This document shows positions 44,650 through 53,153 of a stretch of 64,000 nucleotides of DNA, in pieces. The DNA comes from Clostridium kluyveri (lineage in GTDB: Bacteria > Bacillota > Clostridia > Clostridiales > Clostridiaceae): NCBI RefSeq assembly GCF_001902295.1, contig NZ_CP018335.1, positions 1,302,001-1,366,000 of the forward strand, read 5' to 3'. The notes under the pieces were generated by a model. It saw only the letters and a program-made list of their open reading frames with translations, was not told the DNA's origin and made no database searches. Both the position numbers and the translations under genes were made by a program. How positions within the stretch are numbered: the first letter of the stretch is position 1; each line of letters opens with the position of its first letter.

Positions 44650-45819
44650 ATGAAAAATTTTGTTTTTAAAAATGCTACAGAAATAATTTTCGGTAAGAAC
44701 TCTGAAAGATTTATAGGTAGTAAGGTAAAAAAATATGCGGATAAAATACTATTCTGTTATGGAGGAGGAAGTATAAAAAAATCTGGACTTTATGACAAAG
44801 TAGTTGACTCATTAAAAGAAAATGAAGTAGAGTTTATAGAACTTTCAGGCATTAAACCTAACCCAAGATTAGAGCCAGTTAGAGAAGGAATAAAATTGTG
44901 CAGGGAAAATAATATAAAATTTGTGTTATCTGTAGGGGGAGGAAGTGCAGCAGATACGGCGAAAGCCATTGCAGTAGGAGTACCTTATGAGGGAGACGTA
45001 TGGGATTTTTTTATAGGAAAAGCAAAGGTTAAAGAAGCTCTTCATATAGGAGTAATAATAACACTTCCTGCTACAGGGACAGAATCCAGTAATAATTCTG
45101 TTATTATGAATGAAGAAGGATGGTTTAAAAAGGGTATTGCTACAGGATATATTAGACCGACCTTCTCAATTATGAATCCAGAACTTACATTTACATTACC
45201 TGCCTACCAAACTGCTTGTGGTGCTGCTGATATTATGGCACATATAATGGAGAGATATTTTACTAATATAAAAAATGTAGATCTTACAGATAGACTTTGT
45301 GAAGCTGCAATGAAAACTATTATAAATAATGTTGAAATAGTACTTAAAGACCCTGAAAATTATGATGCCAGAGCAGAAATCATGTGGACTGGTACCATAG
45401 CTCATAATGACCTATTAAGTACTGGTAGAATAGGGGATTGGGCTTCTCATGAAATTGAACATGAATTAAGTGGACAGAATGATATTGCCCATGGAGCAGG
45501 TCTTGCCATTGTATTTCCAGCATGGATGAAATATGTGTATACACATGATATTAACAAATTTGTTCAGTTTGCTGTAAGGGTATGGAATGTAGAGTTAGCT
45601 TACACTTCTTATGAAGATATAGCATTGGAAGGTATAAAGAGAACAAGAGAATTCTTCCAGAAAATTGGATTGCCTGTAACATTAAAAGAAGGAAATATAG
45701 ATGAGAGTAAAATCGAAGAAATGGCAGATAAGTGTACAAATAATGGAACACAAACAGTTGGACAGTTTGTAAAGTTAAATAAAGAGGATGTTGTAAATAT
45801 ACTAAATTTAGCCAAATAG
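44650..45819 (+). CDS. Iron-containing (butanol-type) alcohol dehydrogenase, BdhA/YqhD-like
   Basis: A 389-residue iron alcohol dehydrogenase of the BdhA/YqhD branch. MKNFVFKNATEIIFGKN is its usual opening. SVGGGSAADTAKAIAVG binds the nucleotide; metal ligands lie in ADIMAHIMERYF, WASHEIEHELSGQNDIAHGAGL. The frame opens at 44620 but AGAGGTG fits ATG 44650. Clostridial enzymes of this group reduce butyraldehyde or related aldehydes with NAD(P)H. In an ethanol-acetate fermenter it could work in butanol or hexanol metabolism. Not part of the microcompartment array and lacking its C-terminal tag. A perfect bidirectional terminator follows. Confidence 0.9.
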   Translation: MKNFVFKNATEIIFGKNSERFIGSKVKKYADKILFCYGGGSIKKSGLYDKVVDSLKENEVEFIELSGIKPNPRLEPVREGIKLCRENNIKFVLSVGGGSAADTAKAIAVGVPYEGDVWDFFIGKAKVKEALHIGVIITLPATGTESSNNSVIMNEEGWFKKGIATGYIRPTFSIMNPELTFTLPAYQTACGAADIMAHIMERYFTNIKNVDLTDRLCEAAMKTIINNVEIVLKDPENYDARAEIMWTGTIAHNDLLSTGRIGDWASHEIEHELSGQNDIAHGAGLAIVFPAWMKYVYTHDINKFVQFAVRVWNVELAYTSYEDIALEGIKRTREFFQKIGLPVTLKEGNIDESKIEEMADKCTNNGTQTVGQFVKLNKEDVVNILNLAK

Positions 45820-45837
45820 TATATAGTAAAAATATAA

Positions 45838-45882
45838 AAGCACAAAAACTAAATATAAATTTCTTAGTTTTTGTGCTTCATA
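45838..45882. terminator. Bidirectional terminator
   Basis: AAGCACAAAAACTAA and TTAGTTTTTGTGCTT form a perfect 15-bp stem. It stands between the convergent dehydrogenase and response-regulator genes. Confidence 0.9.
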
Positions 45883-45887
45883 GTTGA

Positions 45888-46643
45888 TTATACTTTACTA
45901 TAACTACTTACCTTGAATTTATAAGGTGACAGATGTTCATTTTTAAAGAATACTTTGCTAAAATAAGCAGCATCTACATAGCCTACCTCTAAAGCTATTT
46001 GTGTTATGGATTTATCTGTATTTATCAATAACTTTTTTGCTTTTTCAAGTCTCAATTTTGTAATATATTGGGTAAATGTAATACCCATTTTTTGCTTGAA
46101 ATATCTGCTTAAATATTGAGGGTTCAAATGAACATAATTAGCTACTGAATTAAGATTTATCTTGCGGTTAAAATTACTATCTATATATTTTAAAATAATT
46201 TTTATAGTATCTTCATATATATTTTTGGAATTTATATCAGTCATTTTTAAGTTGTCATGTTTTTCTGTAGTCTCTATAGATTGTATAACTTTGTTTAGAG
46301 CAATTTTTAAGTCATTGGTTCTTACAGGTTTTATCATATAGTTAACCACACCGTATTTTATAGCTTCCTGGGCATAATCAAATTTTTCATAAGCTGTTAA
46401 AATAATGGTTTTTACGTTGGGTAGAAATTGTATTATTTCCTTCTGGGCTTCCAGACCATTTTTCTCCGGCATCTTTATATCCATGAGAATTATATCCGGC
46501 TTGTAGATTTTTGCATTAAGTACCACCTCATGTCCATTTTTGCAATCTTTCTTTATATCAATATTATAAAAATCTCTCTGTAAGATTATTCTTAAAGCTT
46601 TTCTCTCTAAAGGTTCATCATCTGCTATAAGAAGTTTATACAT
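45888..46643 (-). CDS. Response regulator with AraC-type DNA-binding domain
   Basis: A 251-residue regulator. The receiver has LLIADDEPLERKALR, phospho-acceptor Asp55 (ILMDIKMPEKNG) and Lys in YMIKPVR. The AraC HTH pair spans about 148-248: YIDSNFNRKINLNSVANYVH, LNPQYLSRYFKQKMGITFTQ and ALEVGYVDAAYFSKVF. It is next to the PocR-domain kinase and both are divergent from the microcompartment genes, so it is the natural activator of etuA. The TTTGTC repeats at 47992, 48086 and 48117 are candidate binding sites. GGAGG lies before the ATG at 46643. Confidence 0.92.
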   Translation of the reverse strand: MYKLLIADDEPLERKALRIILQRDFYNIDIKKDCKNGHEVVLNAKIYKPDIILMDIKMPEKNGLEAQKEIIQFLPNVKTIILTAYEKFDYAQEAIKYGVVNYMIKPVRTNDLKIALNKVIQSIETTEKHDNLKMTDINSKNIYEDTIKIILKYIDSNFNRKINLNSVANYVHLNPQYLSRYFKQKMGITFTQYITKLRLEKAKKLLINTDKSITQIALEVGYVDAAYFSKVFFKNEHLSPYKFKVSSYSKV

Positions 46644-46713
46644 AGTTAATTTTCCTCCTTAACTACTTAAAGTATGGTGCGAATATTTGAAATTTACTAT
46701 ATTCTGCAATTAT

Positions 46714-47928
46714 CTAAGGTGCCATAATTCTAGGAAGATGTATGTCCACTTTTGTACCCCAGTTAGGTTTACTTTTTATTTTTAGACCATAGTTATTTCC
46801 AAAGTAATTACATAGTCTATCATTAGTATTCCTTATACCTATTCCAAATTGTTCTGGTATATTATCTGAATTATTAAGTAAATTCAGTATGCTGGAATTA
46901 ATTCCCTTGCCATTATCAAATACTTCAATTATAATATCTTTTGAAGGTGTTAAACTGCCTTTAATAGAAACTTCACCCCCCTCTAACTTCTCTTCTAAAC
47001 CATGTATCAATGCATTTTCTACTATAGGTTGGATAGTCATAGAGGGAATTCTACACTCAAGAATTTTTTCATCTACCTCAATATGGTATTTAATTCTATC
47101 ACTGTATCTTAAAGCCTGAATATATAAATATCTTTCTATATATTCCATTTCAGTTTTTAATTTAGGAAATTCTTCGGAATTTCGCAGACTATATCTTAAA
47201 ATATCAGAAAGAGTATATATCAAATCTTCTGTTTTAGGAGCATTTTCTATTAAAGCTATTCTAGCTATGGTATTTAAAGTATTAAATAAAAAGTGAGGGT
47301 TAGTTTGGGCTTGTATAGTTTGTAATTTCATCTTTTTAGCTTGCTGCTCCAATTTTATTTTTTCTTCACTTTCTTTTAACAGCTTTTTCTGAGTTATTTT
47401 ATGCATTCCAATTTCTGCTATATAATTTGCAAGAAAATTATAAAACTCCACACAGTTATGAAGGTAATCGCTTTCAACTAGCTGAATAGAGTTAGTTACT
47501 TCTTCTAGTTTTTTTATAGGTATTTTATAATCTTTGGATAGTTTTTTTAAATTAATGGAATCTTTTGTCTGCTGATCCTTTATTAACACTTGTCCACCTA
47601 AAACTGCACCTAAATAATAATCATCTACAATAATAGGGGTTGCTGAATCCATAAGACCAGTATGGCATGTATATACTTTAGGATTTTTATCTTTCATAGC
47701 TAAAAACCCAGCTTGAGAATGACACAATTTGCAATTTTTATTCCCTTCTGGAAAAGAACCCATAAGGGAACAAAAAGGAGTAAAATTGGTTTCTTTACAG
47801 ACAGGAATACCATTAGTATCTACTATAATTGTAGGAAATTTGACTAACTTTGTCAATCTATTCTGTATTTCCTGTATATTTTCTACATCAATAATATCTT
47901 TTAAATCAATGCTTTGTAATGAACTCAT
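46714..47928 (-). CDS. PocR-domain sensor histidine kinase (LytS-type)
   Basis: A 404-residue cytoplasmic kinase with no membrane segment. Residues ~10-175 form a PocR sensory domain, with Cys53, Cys66, Cys69 and Cys88 in FCSLMGSFP, NCKLCH and YTCHTG; the Cys cluster may bind a metal or iron-sulfur cluster. After a coiled coil (about 180-205) come the LytS-type His box QTNPHFLFNTLNTIAR (His near 213) and ATPase motifs PIVENALIHGLEEK and DNGKGI, with GIGIRNTNDRL. PocR domains in enterobacteria sense propanediol-type substrates; here ethanol or acetaldehyde status is the likely signal. It precedes the AraC-type regulator on the same strand, 70 nt apart. Confidence 0.92.
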   Translation of the reverse strand: MSSLQSIDLKDIIDVENIQEIQNRLTKLVKFPTIIVDTNGIPVCKETNFTPFCSLMGSFPEGNKNCKLCHSQAGFLAMKDKNPKVYTCHTGLMDSATPIIVDDYYLGAVLGGQVLIKDQQTKDSINLKKLSKDYKIPIKKLEEVTNSIQLVESDYLHNCVEFYNFLANYIAEIGMHKITQKKLLKESEEKIKLEQQAKKMKLQTIQAQTNPHFLFNTLNTIARIALIENAPKTEDLIYTLSDILRYSLRNSEEFPKLKTEMEYIERYLYIQALRYSDRIKYHIEVDEKILECRIPSMTIQPIVENALIHGLEEKLEGGEVSIKGSLTPSKDIIIEVFDNGKGINSSILNLLNNSDNIPEQFGIGIRNTNDRLCNYFGNNYGLKIKSKPNWGTKVDIHLPRIMAP

Positions 47929-47985
47929 CTTATGCTTTTTCCCTCCTACATTTTTAGTGTTGTATATATTCCAAAATTTTGGTAT

Positions 47986-48130
47986 AATTAATTTGTCACA
48001 AATTAATTATTTGGTTTGATATTTACTTTTTTATATCAAAAAAATACAATAATTATATATATATATAATACAAAAGTCAGTCGAATTTGTCAAAAATTTT
48101 TTATGGATTTAGTAATAAAATTTAGACAAA
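47986..48130. promoter_or_regulatory. TTTGTC repeats between the regulator and etuA genes
   Basis: Three related sites: TTTGTCACAAATTAA (47992-48006), TTTGTCAAAAATTTT (48086-48100) and, inverted, TTTGTCTAAATTTT (48117-48130). The first also lies in a perfect 10-bp dyad (47986-48008). Their position between divergent transcription units suits the AraC-type regulator. Binding is inferred. Confidence 0.5.
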
Positions 48131-48183
48131 ATAAAAAATAAAACTAACTAATAAAAAAATAAAAATTATGGAGGTACTATTTT

Positions 48184-48462
48184 ATGGGACAGGAAGCATT
48201 AGGAATGATCGAAACAAAAGGACTAGTGGGAGCTATTGAAGCTGCTGACTCAATGGTAAAGGCAGCAAATGTTGCACTTATCGGATATGAGAAAATAGGT
48301 TCAGGACTTGTAACCGTTATGGTAAGAGGAGACGTAGGAGCAGTAAAGGCTGCAACAGATGCAGGAGCTGCTTCAGCTAAAAGAGTAGGAGAAGTTATAT
48401 CAGTACACGTTATTCCAAGACCTCACACAGATGTAGAAAAAATATTGCCTAACATTGGCTAA
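48184..48462 (+). CDS. etuA: Microcompartment hexameric shell protein EtuA (BMC-H)
   Basis: A 92-residue single-domain BMC protein of the PduA/EutM/CcmK type. The family pattern is complete: ALGMIETKGLVGAIEAADSM, KAANVALIGYEKIGSGLVTV, MVRGDVGAVKAATDAG and HVIPRPHTDVEKILP. Six copies form the flat hexagonal tiles of the protein shell, with a central pore for small substrates such as ethanol. GGAGG before the ATG. EtuA is the name I recall for the C. kluyveri ethanol-utilisation shell gene. EtuB follows after 27 nt; the cluster also supplies the enzymes. Confidence 0.95.
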   Translation: MGQEALGMIETKGLVGAIEAADSMVKAANVALIGYEKIGSGLVTVMVRGDVGAVKAATDAGAASAKRVGEVISVHVIPRPHTDVEKILPNIG

Positions 48463-48489
48463 TTAAGGCTTTAATGAGGGGAGTTATGT

Positions 48490-49389
48490 ATGAATAATGA
48501 GTTAATCGAAAAGGTTTTAGGTGAAGTTAGAAAGAGTTTAGATTTGAAAAATTTTGACCAGGAAAAGTTAAATAAGGTTGTAGAATCAACTACTGAAAAG
48601 TTGGCAGATTCAAAAAAAGAAGAAGTTATAAAAGAAGCTAAACCTGATACAAAAGTGCCAGAAGAAAGTAAACAAACAGCAGATGATGTAAAAAAAGTTC
48701 CATCAATGACAGAGTTTGTAGGAACAGCTTCAGGGGATACAGTAGGCCTGGTTATAGCTAATGTAGACAGCCTGTTGCATAAGCATCTAGGCTTAGATAA
48801 TACATGCCGTTCAATAGGTATAATAAGTGCCAGAGTAGGGGCACCTGCTCAAATGATGGCTGCAGATGATGCAGTTAAAGCTACAAATACAGAAGTGGCA
48901 ACTATTGAACTGCCAAGAGATACAAAAGGCGGAGCAGGACATGGTATATTTATTGTTTTGAAAGCGGCAGATGTATCTGATGCTAGAAGGGCAGTAGAAG
49001 TTGCACTTAAAAACACAGATAAATATATGGGAAATGTTTATCTGTGTGATGCTGGTCATCTGGAAGTTCAATACACTGCAAGGGCAAGTTTAATATTTGA
49101 AAAGGCTTTTGGAGCTCCATCAGGGCAGGCCTTTGGTATTATGCATGCAGCTCCAGCAGGGGTTGGAATGATAGTGGCAGATACAGCATTAAAAACAGCT
49201 GATGTAGAACTAATTACTTATGGCAGTCCTACTAATGGCGTACTGTCATATACAAATGAAATTCTCATCACTATAAGTGGGGATTCAGGTGCTGTCTTGC
49301 AATCTTTAACTGCTGCTAGAAAAGCTGGATTGTCCATTTTAAGATCAATGGGACAAGATCCTGTTTCTATGTCTAAACCTACTTTTTAA
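48490..49389 (+). CDS. etuB: Microcompartment trimeric shell protein EtuB (BMC-T, PduB-like)
   Basis: A 299-residue BMC-T protein. The first ~75 residues are a charged, helical extension (LGEVRKSLDLKNFDQEKLNK) like that of PduB. Two tandem BMC domains follow (about 80-185 and 190-295): SIGIISARVGAPAQMMAADD and FGIMHAAPAGVGMIVADTAL open comparable segments. Trimers mimic hexamers and some have gated pores. A crystal structure of EtuB from C. kluyveri is in the literature as I recall. RBS GAGGGGAG. Only these two shell genes lie in the window; no pentameric vertex (BMC-P) gene is present. Confidence 0.94.
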   Translation: MNNELIEKVLGEVRKSLDLKNFDQEKLNKVVESTTEKLADSKKEEVIKEAKPDTKVPEESKQTADDVKKVPSMTEFVGTASGDTVGLVIANVDSLLHKHLGLDNTCRSIGIISARVGAPAQMMAADDAVKATNTEVATIELPRDTKGGAGHGIFIVLKAADVSDARRAVEVALKNTDKYMGNVYLCDAGHLEVQYTARASLIFEKAFGAPSGQAFGIMHAAPAGVGMIVADTALKTADVELITYGSPTNGVLSYTNEILITISGDSGAVLQSLTAARKAGLSILRSMGQDPVSMSKPTF

Positions 49390-49883
49390 AAGCCACATAA
49401 ATTTGTAGATGAAATATCTTTGGCATAGTGAATTACCAGTGCGTGTAAAAGGTGTTTTGTGTGTTCTTTTTTAAAGAGGGTTTGTTAAAAGTGCTTGAAA
49501 TTAATTATGTGTTTCAGCATTGGTTAAAGATGTGGAATCAACAATTGGCCCTGTAAAAGTTGCAAATAAAGAGATATAAAACAGGAGAAGACAGTAGATA
49601 AGGTAAAAGTAACTATAGCTGAAGAAATAGATGATTCTGAAGGAATTGAAGTTAACGACCTAGAAAAAATATTTTGTTAATTTTGAAAAACTCCCCAGAT
49701 TTTTTAAAATAATAATTTGACTAAATTATTAAAATCAAACAGAAAAATACAGTTGCAACTTGAACACAATTGATTTAATATTAATTATATTGTATTTAAC
49801 AGTGAAGTCCATATAAAGGATTACACCAGAATATTTTTAATACGAACTAAATTTAAAATAGATATTCGAAAGGGAGAATGAAA
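49390..49883 (+). other. Gap between etuB and the first aldehyde dehydrogenase gene
   Basis: These 494 nt hold no intact gene. Their middle (about 49510-49680) looks like a broken coding remnant, listed separately. The last 150 nt are AT-rich and hold the ald1 RBS AAAGGGAG. No clear terminator after etuB was seen. Confidence 0.6.
49519..49680 (+). pseudogene. Probable degraded coding remnant
   Basis: One frame reads VKDVESTIGPVKVANKEI before a stop; another resumes with DKVKVTIAEEIDDSEGIEV and NDLEKIFC before a stop. Both have coding-like composition and together suggest a short acidic protein broken by frameshift and stop. No start or RBS survives. It may once have been a microcompartment gene between etuB and ald1; I cannot name it. 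Confidence 0.35.
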
Positions 49884-51359
49884 ATGGAGATAATGGATAA
49901 GGACTTACAGTCAATACAGGAAGTAAGAACTCTTATAGCAAAAGCAAAGAAAGCTCAAGCAGAATTTAAGAATTTTTCTCAGGAAGCTGTAAACAAGGTA
50001 ATAGAAAAAATAGCTAAAGCTACAGAAGTTGAAGCTGTAAAACTTGCAAAATTGGCATATGAAGATACAGGATATGGAAAATGGGAAGATAAAGTAATAA
50101 AGAATAAGTTTTCAAGTATAGTAGTTTATAACTATATTAAAGATTTGAAAACGGTTGGAATATTAAAAGAAGACAAAGAAAAGAAATTAATAGATATAGC
50201 TGTTCCACTTGGAGTTATTGCAGGACTTATACCTTCAACTAACCCAACTTCAACAGCAATATTCAAGGTATTAATAGCATTAAAGGCAGGAAATGCAATA
50301 GTATTCTCACCACATCCAACAGCAGTAAGAAGTATTACAGAAACTGTAAAGATAATGCAGAAAGCTGCAGTAGAAGCAGGAGCACCAGATGGATTAATCC
50401 AATGTATGTCAATATTAACAGTAGAAGGTACTGCTGAATTAATGAAGAATAAGGATACAGCACTTATCCTTGCAACAGGTGGAGAAGGAATGGTAAGAGC
50501 AGCTTACAGTTCAGGAACACCAGCAATAGGCGTTGGACCTGGAAACGGCCCATGTTTTATCGAAAGAACAGCAGATATTCCAACAGCAGTAAGAAAAGTA
50601 ATAGGCAGTGATACTTTTGATAATGGAGTAATATGTGCTTCAGAACAATCAATAATAGCAGAGACAGTAAAGAAAGCAGAGATAATTGAAGAATTCAAGA
50701 GACAAAAGGGATATTTCTTAAATGCAGAAGAATCAGAAAAGATAGGCAAGATTTTATTAAGAGCTAATGGAACACCAAACCCAGCAATAGTAGGAAAAGA
50801 TGTTCAAGCATTAGCAAAATTAGCAGGAATAAGCATACCAAGCGATGCAGTAATATTACTTTCAGAGCAGACAGATGTAAGTCCAAAGAACCCTTATGCA
50901 AAAGAAAAATTAGCTCCAGTACTTGCATTCTTTACAGTAGAAGACTGGCATGAAGCATGCGAAAAATCCTTAGCACTTCTTCATAACCAAGGAAGTGGAC
51001 ATACATTAATAATTCACTCACAGAATGAAGAAATCATAAGAGAATTCGCATTGAAGAAACCAGTATCAAGAATACTTGTAAATTCACCAGGATCACTTGG
51101 AGGAATAGGTGGAACTACAAATCTTGTACCATCACTTACATTAGGCTGTGGAGCAGTAGGTGGAAGTGCAACTTCAGACAACGTAGGACCAGAAAACTTA
51201 TTCAATATAAGAAAAGTAGCTTATGGAACTATGACAGTAGAAGAAGTAAGAGAAGCTTTTGGAGTAGCAGCAGGTTCATCAAGTGCACCAGCAGAACCAG
51301 AAGACAATGAAGATGTACAGGCTATAGTAAAAGCTATAATGGCTAAATTAAATCTTTAA
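49884..51359 (+). CDS. CoA-acylating acetaldehyde dehydrogenase, copy 1, with C-terminal encapsulation-type tail
   Basis: A 491-residue CoA-dependent aldehyde dehydrogenase (PduP/EutE type) that converts acetaldehyde, CoA and NAD+ to acetyl-CoA. Landmarks are VAIGLIPSTNPTSTAIFKV-like PLGVIAGLIPSTNPTSTA, ILATGGEGMVRAAYSSG, and the catalytic Cys in NGVICASEQS. The end is a Ser/Ala/Pro linker (SSSAPAEPEDNED) and an amphipathic helix VQAIVKAIMAKLNL, which looks like a cargo tag for the shell. ATG 49878 is 3 nt after the RBS; the second copy lacks that ATG and starts at the codon matching 49884, so that is the start. Protein identical to the copy at 53154. Confidence 0.94.
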   Translation: MEIMDKDLQSIQEVRTLIAKAKKAQAEFKNFSQEAVNKVIEKIAKATEVEAVKLAKLAYEDTGYGKWEDKVIKNKFSSIVVYNYIKDLKTVGILKEDKEKKLIDIAVPLGVIAGLIPSTNPTSTAIFKVLIALKAGNAIVFSPHPTAVRSITETVKIMQKAAVEAGAPDGLIQCMSILTVEGTAELMKNKDTALILATGGEGMVRAAYSSGTPAIGVGPGNGPCFIERTADIPTAVRKVIGSDTFDNGVICASEQSIIAETVKKAEIIEEFKRQKGYFLNAEESEKIGKILLRANGTPNPAIVGKDVQALAKLAGISIPSDAVILLSEQTDVSPKNPYAKEKLAPVLAFFTVEDWHEACEKSLALLHNQGSGHTLIIHSQNEEIIREFALKKPVSRILVNSPGSLGGIGGTTNLVPSLTLGCGAVGGSATSDNVGPENLFNIRKVAYGTMTVEEVREAFGVAAGSSSAPAEPEDNEDVQAIVKAIMAKLNL

Positions 51360-51468
51360 TATATAAGAATATTTATTATGGGGTTATAGATAAGAAAGTA
51401 CTGGCACGGCACGGCTGAATAGAAAAATAAATAAAATATAACTGAATAGTTAGGAAAGAGGGGTTTTT

Positions 51469-52683
51469 ATGAGTACATTTAGCATTAAGCCTACTGTATT
51501 CTTTGATGAAGGTTCAGTAGAATACCTTAATAATTTAAAGGAACAAAATGAGGGGCTTATCATATGTTGTGATGAAGGTTCCATAGATTACTTAAATAAC
51601 TTGGCTGGAAAAAGAGCTCTTATAGTAACAGACCCATTTATGGTTAAATCAGGAGCTGTAAATAAGATAACAGATATATTCAAGAGAATAAATGTAGACT
51701 ATGAAATATTTGCAGAAATAGTACCAGATCCACCAGTTAGTATAGTTGCAGACGGAGTAGGCCGTATGATAGCTTTCAAACCAGATGCATTAATTGCATT
51801 AGGTGGAGGTTCATCCATAGATGCAACAAAGAGTATAATGGCATTTTGTTTAAAGATATTGAAGAACAAAGGTGATGCATCAGGATATACAAAACCATTG
51901 TTTATAGCAATACCAACTACAAGTGGTACAGGTTCAGAAGTTACAGCTTTCTCAATAATCACAACAGGAAAGAAAAAAGTAGCTTTAATTGACCAGGCAT
52001 TAATACCAGATGTAGCAATATTGGATGCAGACTTTGTTAAGACAGTACCAAGCAGAATAACAGCAGATACTGCAATAGACGTTATAACTCACGGAGTAGA
52101 AGCTTATGTTTCAACTATTGCTTCAGACTTCACTGATGCATTTGCAGAAAAAGCTATAAAAACAGTATTCCAGTATTTATTAAAGGCATATGCAAATGGC
52201 GGAGACCTAGAAGCAAGAGAAAAATTGCACAATGCATCCTGTATGGCAGGTATGGCATTTACAAATGCAGGACTTGGAATCAACCACAGTTTGGCACACA
52301 TACTAGGAGCAACTTTCCATGTGCCACATGGTAGAGCAAACGCAATAGTTATGCCTTATGTTATAAAATATAATGCAAACTTAGAAAGTGGAGTAGAAAC
52401 AAGAGCAGCAAAGAGATACAGAGAAATAGCAGAATTCTTAGGATTACCTGCTTCAACTGTAAAAGAAGGAGTAACAAGTCTTATATGTGCAATAAATGTA
52501 CTTAAGAAAGAAACTAATACTCCTATGAACATAAGTGAAGCTGGAGTAAGCAGAGAAGAATTCATGAGTAAAGTGGACTTTATGGGAGAAATTGCACTTG
52601 CAGACAGGTGTACACCTAACAATCCACGAGTTCCTACTAAAGAAGATTTAATTGCAGTATTTAAAGAAGCTTTTGGTGACTAA
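51469..52683 (+). CDS. Iron-containing alcohol dehydrogenase, etu copy 1 (no tag)
   Basis: A 404-residue Fe alcohol dehydrogenase related to the C-terminal half of AdhE. It oxidises ethanol to acetaldehyde with NAD+. ALGGGSSIDATKSIM binds the nucleotide; metal ligands are in DTAIDVITHGVEAYVS and GINHSLAHILGATFHVPHG. It ends FKEAFGD without the linker and helix of the middle copy. It is the most divergent of the three etu copies (GRMIAFKPD, GKKKVAL, EIALADRCTPN against GRMMALKPD, GVKKVAL, GIALQDRCTPN). RBS AAGAGGGG. The 109-nt gap before it is repeated before each of the other two copies. Confidence 0.93.
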   Translation: MSTFSIKPTVFFDEGSVEYLNNLKEQNEGLIICCDEGSIDYLNNLAGKRALIVTDPFMVKSGAVNKITDIFKRINVDYEIFAEIVPDPPVSIVADGVGRMIAFKPDALIALGGGSSIDATKSIMAFCLKILKNKGDASGYTKPLFIAIPTTSGTGSEVTAFSIITTGKKKVALIDQALIPDVAILDADFVKTVPSRITADTAIDVITHGVEAYVSTIASDFTDAFAEKAIKTVFQYLLKAYANGGDLEAREKLHNASCMAGMAFTNAGLGINHSLAHILGATFHVPHGRANAIVMPYVIKYNANLESGVETRAAKRYREIAEFLGLPASTVKEGVTSLICAINVLKKETNTPMNISEAGVSREEFMSKVDFMGEIALADRCTPNNPRVPTKEDLIAVFKEAFGD

Positions 52684-53153
52684 AATATAATTTGGTAAAT
52701 GATGGGTATGAAGTGTATAGAACAGGAGAGGCTTATATGGCTATATAGAGCGGAGAAATCTACAAGGCATAAAAGTTTTGAGTATTTGAATATGAGTTAT
52801 TAATTATCTGGCTACATCATTGGAAAATGTTTGACAAAAGAATAATATAAATACACTTAAAAATATAAAGTTTTAAATTTGTTGAAGATAATTATGTGGT
52901 ATATTAGCCATCCTCCTGGTTCTATCACTAAACCTTATGTTTATTATACATACATTATGAAATGATTATTGTATAATGAAACATCCTTTTATAGATAACT
53001 ATGGTTATCGGATTTTTAAAAGGATGTTTTATGTGGGTAAGGTTTAGTGTGTAATTTTATGGGAATGACATAGTCAAAAGATGGCTAAATTTATATACAT
53101 TAAATTTTCAGTTGTTATTTTACACTAAATATTATTCGAAAGGGAGAATAAAA
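52684..53153 (+). other. Gap between the two ald-adh units
   Basis: No gene recognised in 470 nt. It contains a compound hairpin at 52979-53030 that could stop transcription of the first unit. The last 20 nt repeat the ald1 ribosome-binding region. The 5' part (52700-52800) is more GC-rich than its surroundings but not open. Confidence 0.6.
52979..53030 (+). terminator. Compound hairpin between ald-adh units
   Basis: AAACATCCTTTT (52979-52990) pairs with AAAAGGATGTTT (53018-53029); inside it GATAAC-TATG-GTTATC forms a second stem. TTTTAT follows. Probable terminator. Confidence 0.6.

Noticed and set aside
47971..47982. CCAAAATTTTGG palindrome near the etu promoter as an operator
   Set aside because: Short A/T palindrome with no second copy; expected by chance in such DNA.
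49878..49883. ATG 49878 as the start of ald1
   Set aside because: It lies too close to the RBS and is absent from the otherwise identical second copy, where only the later ATG remains.
51395..51420. TGGCAC-type sigma-54 promoter before the etu alcohol dehydrogenase
   Set aside because: The -12 GC is out of register with TGGCAC-N5-TTGC, and the sister copies change the key bases; no sigma-54 activator is nearby.
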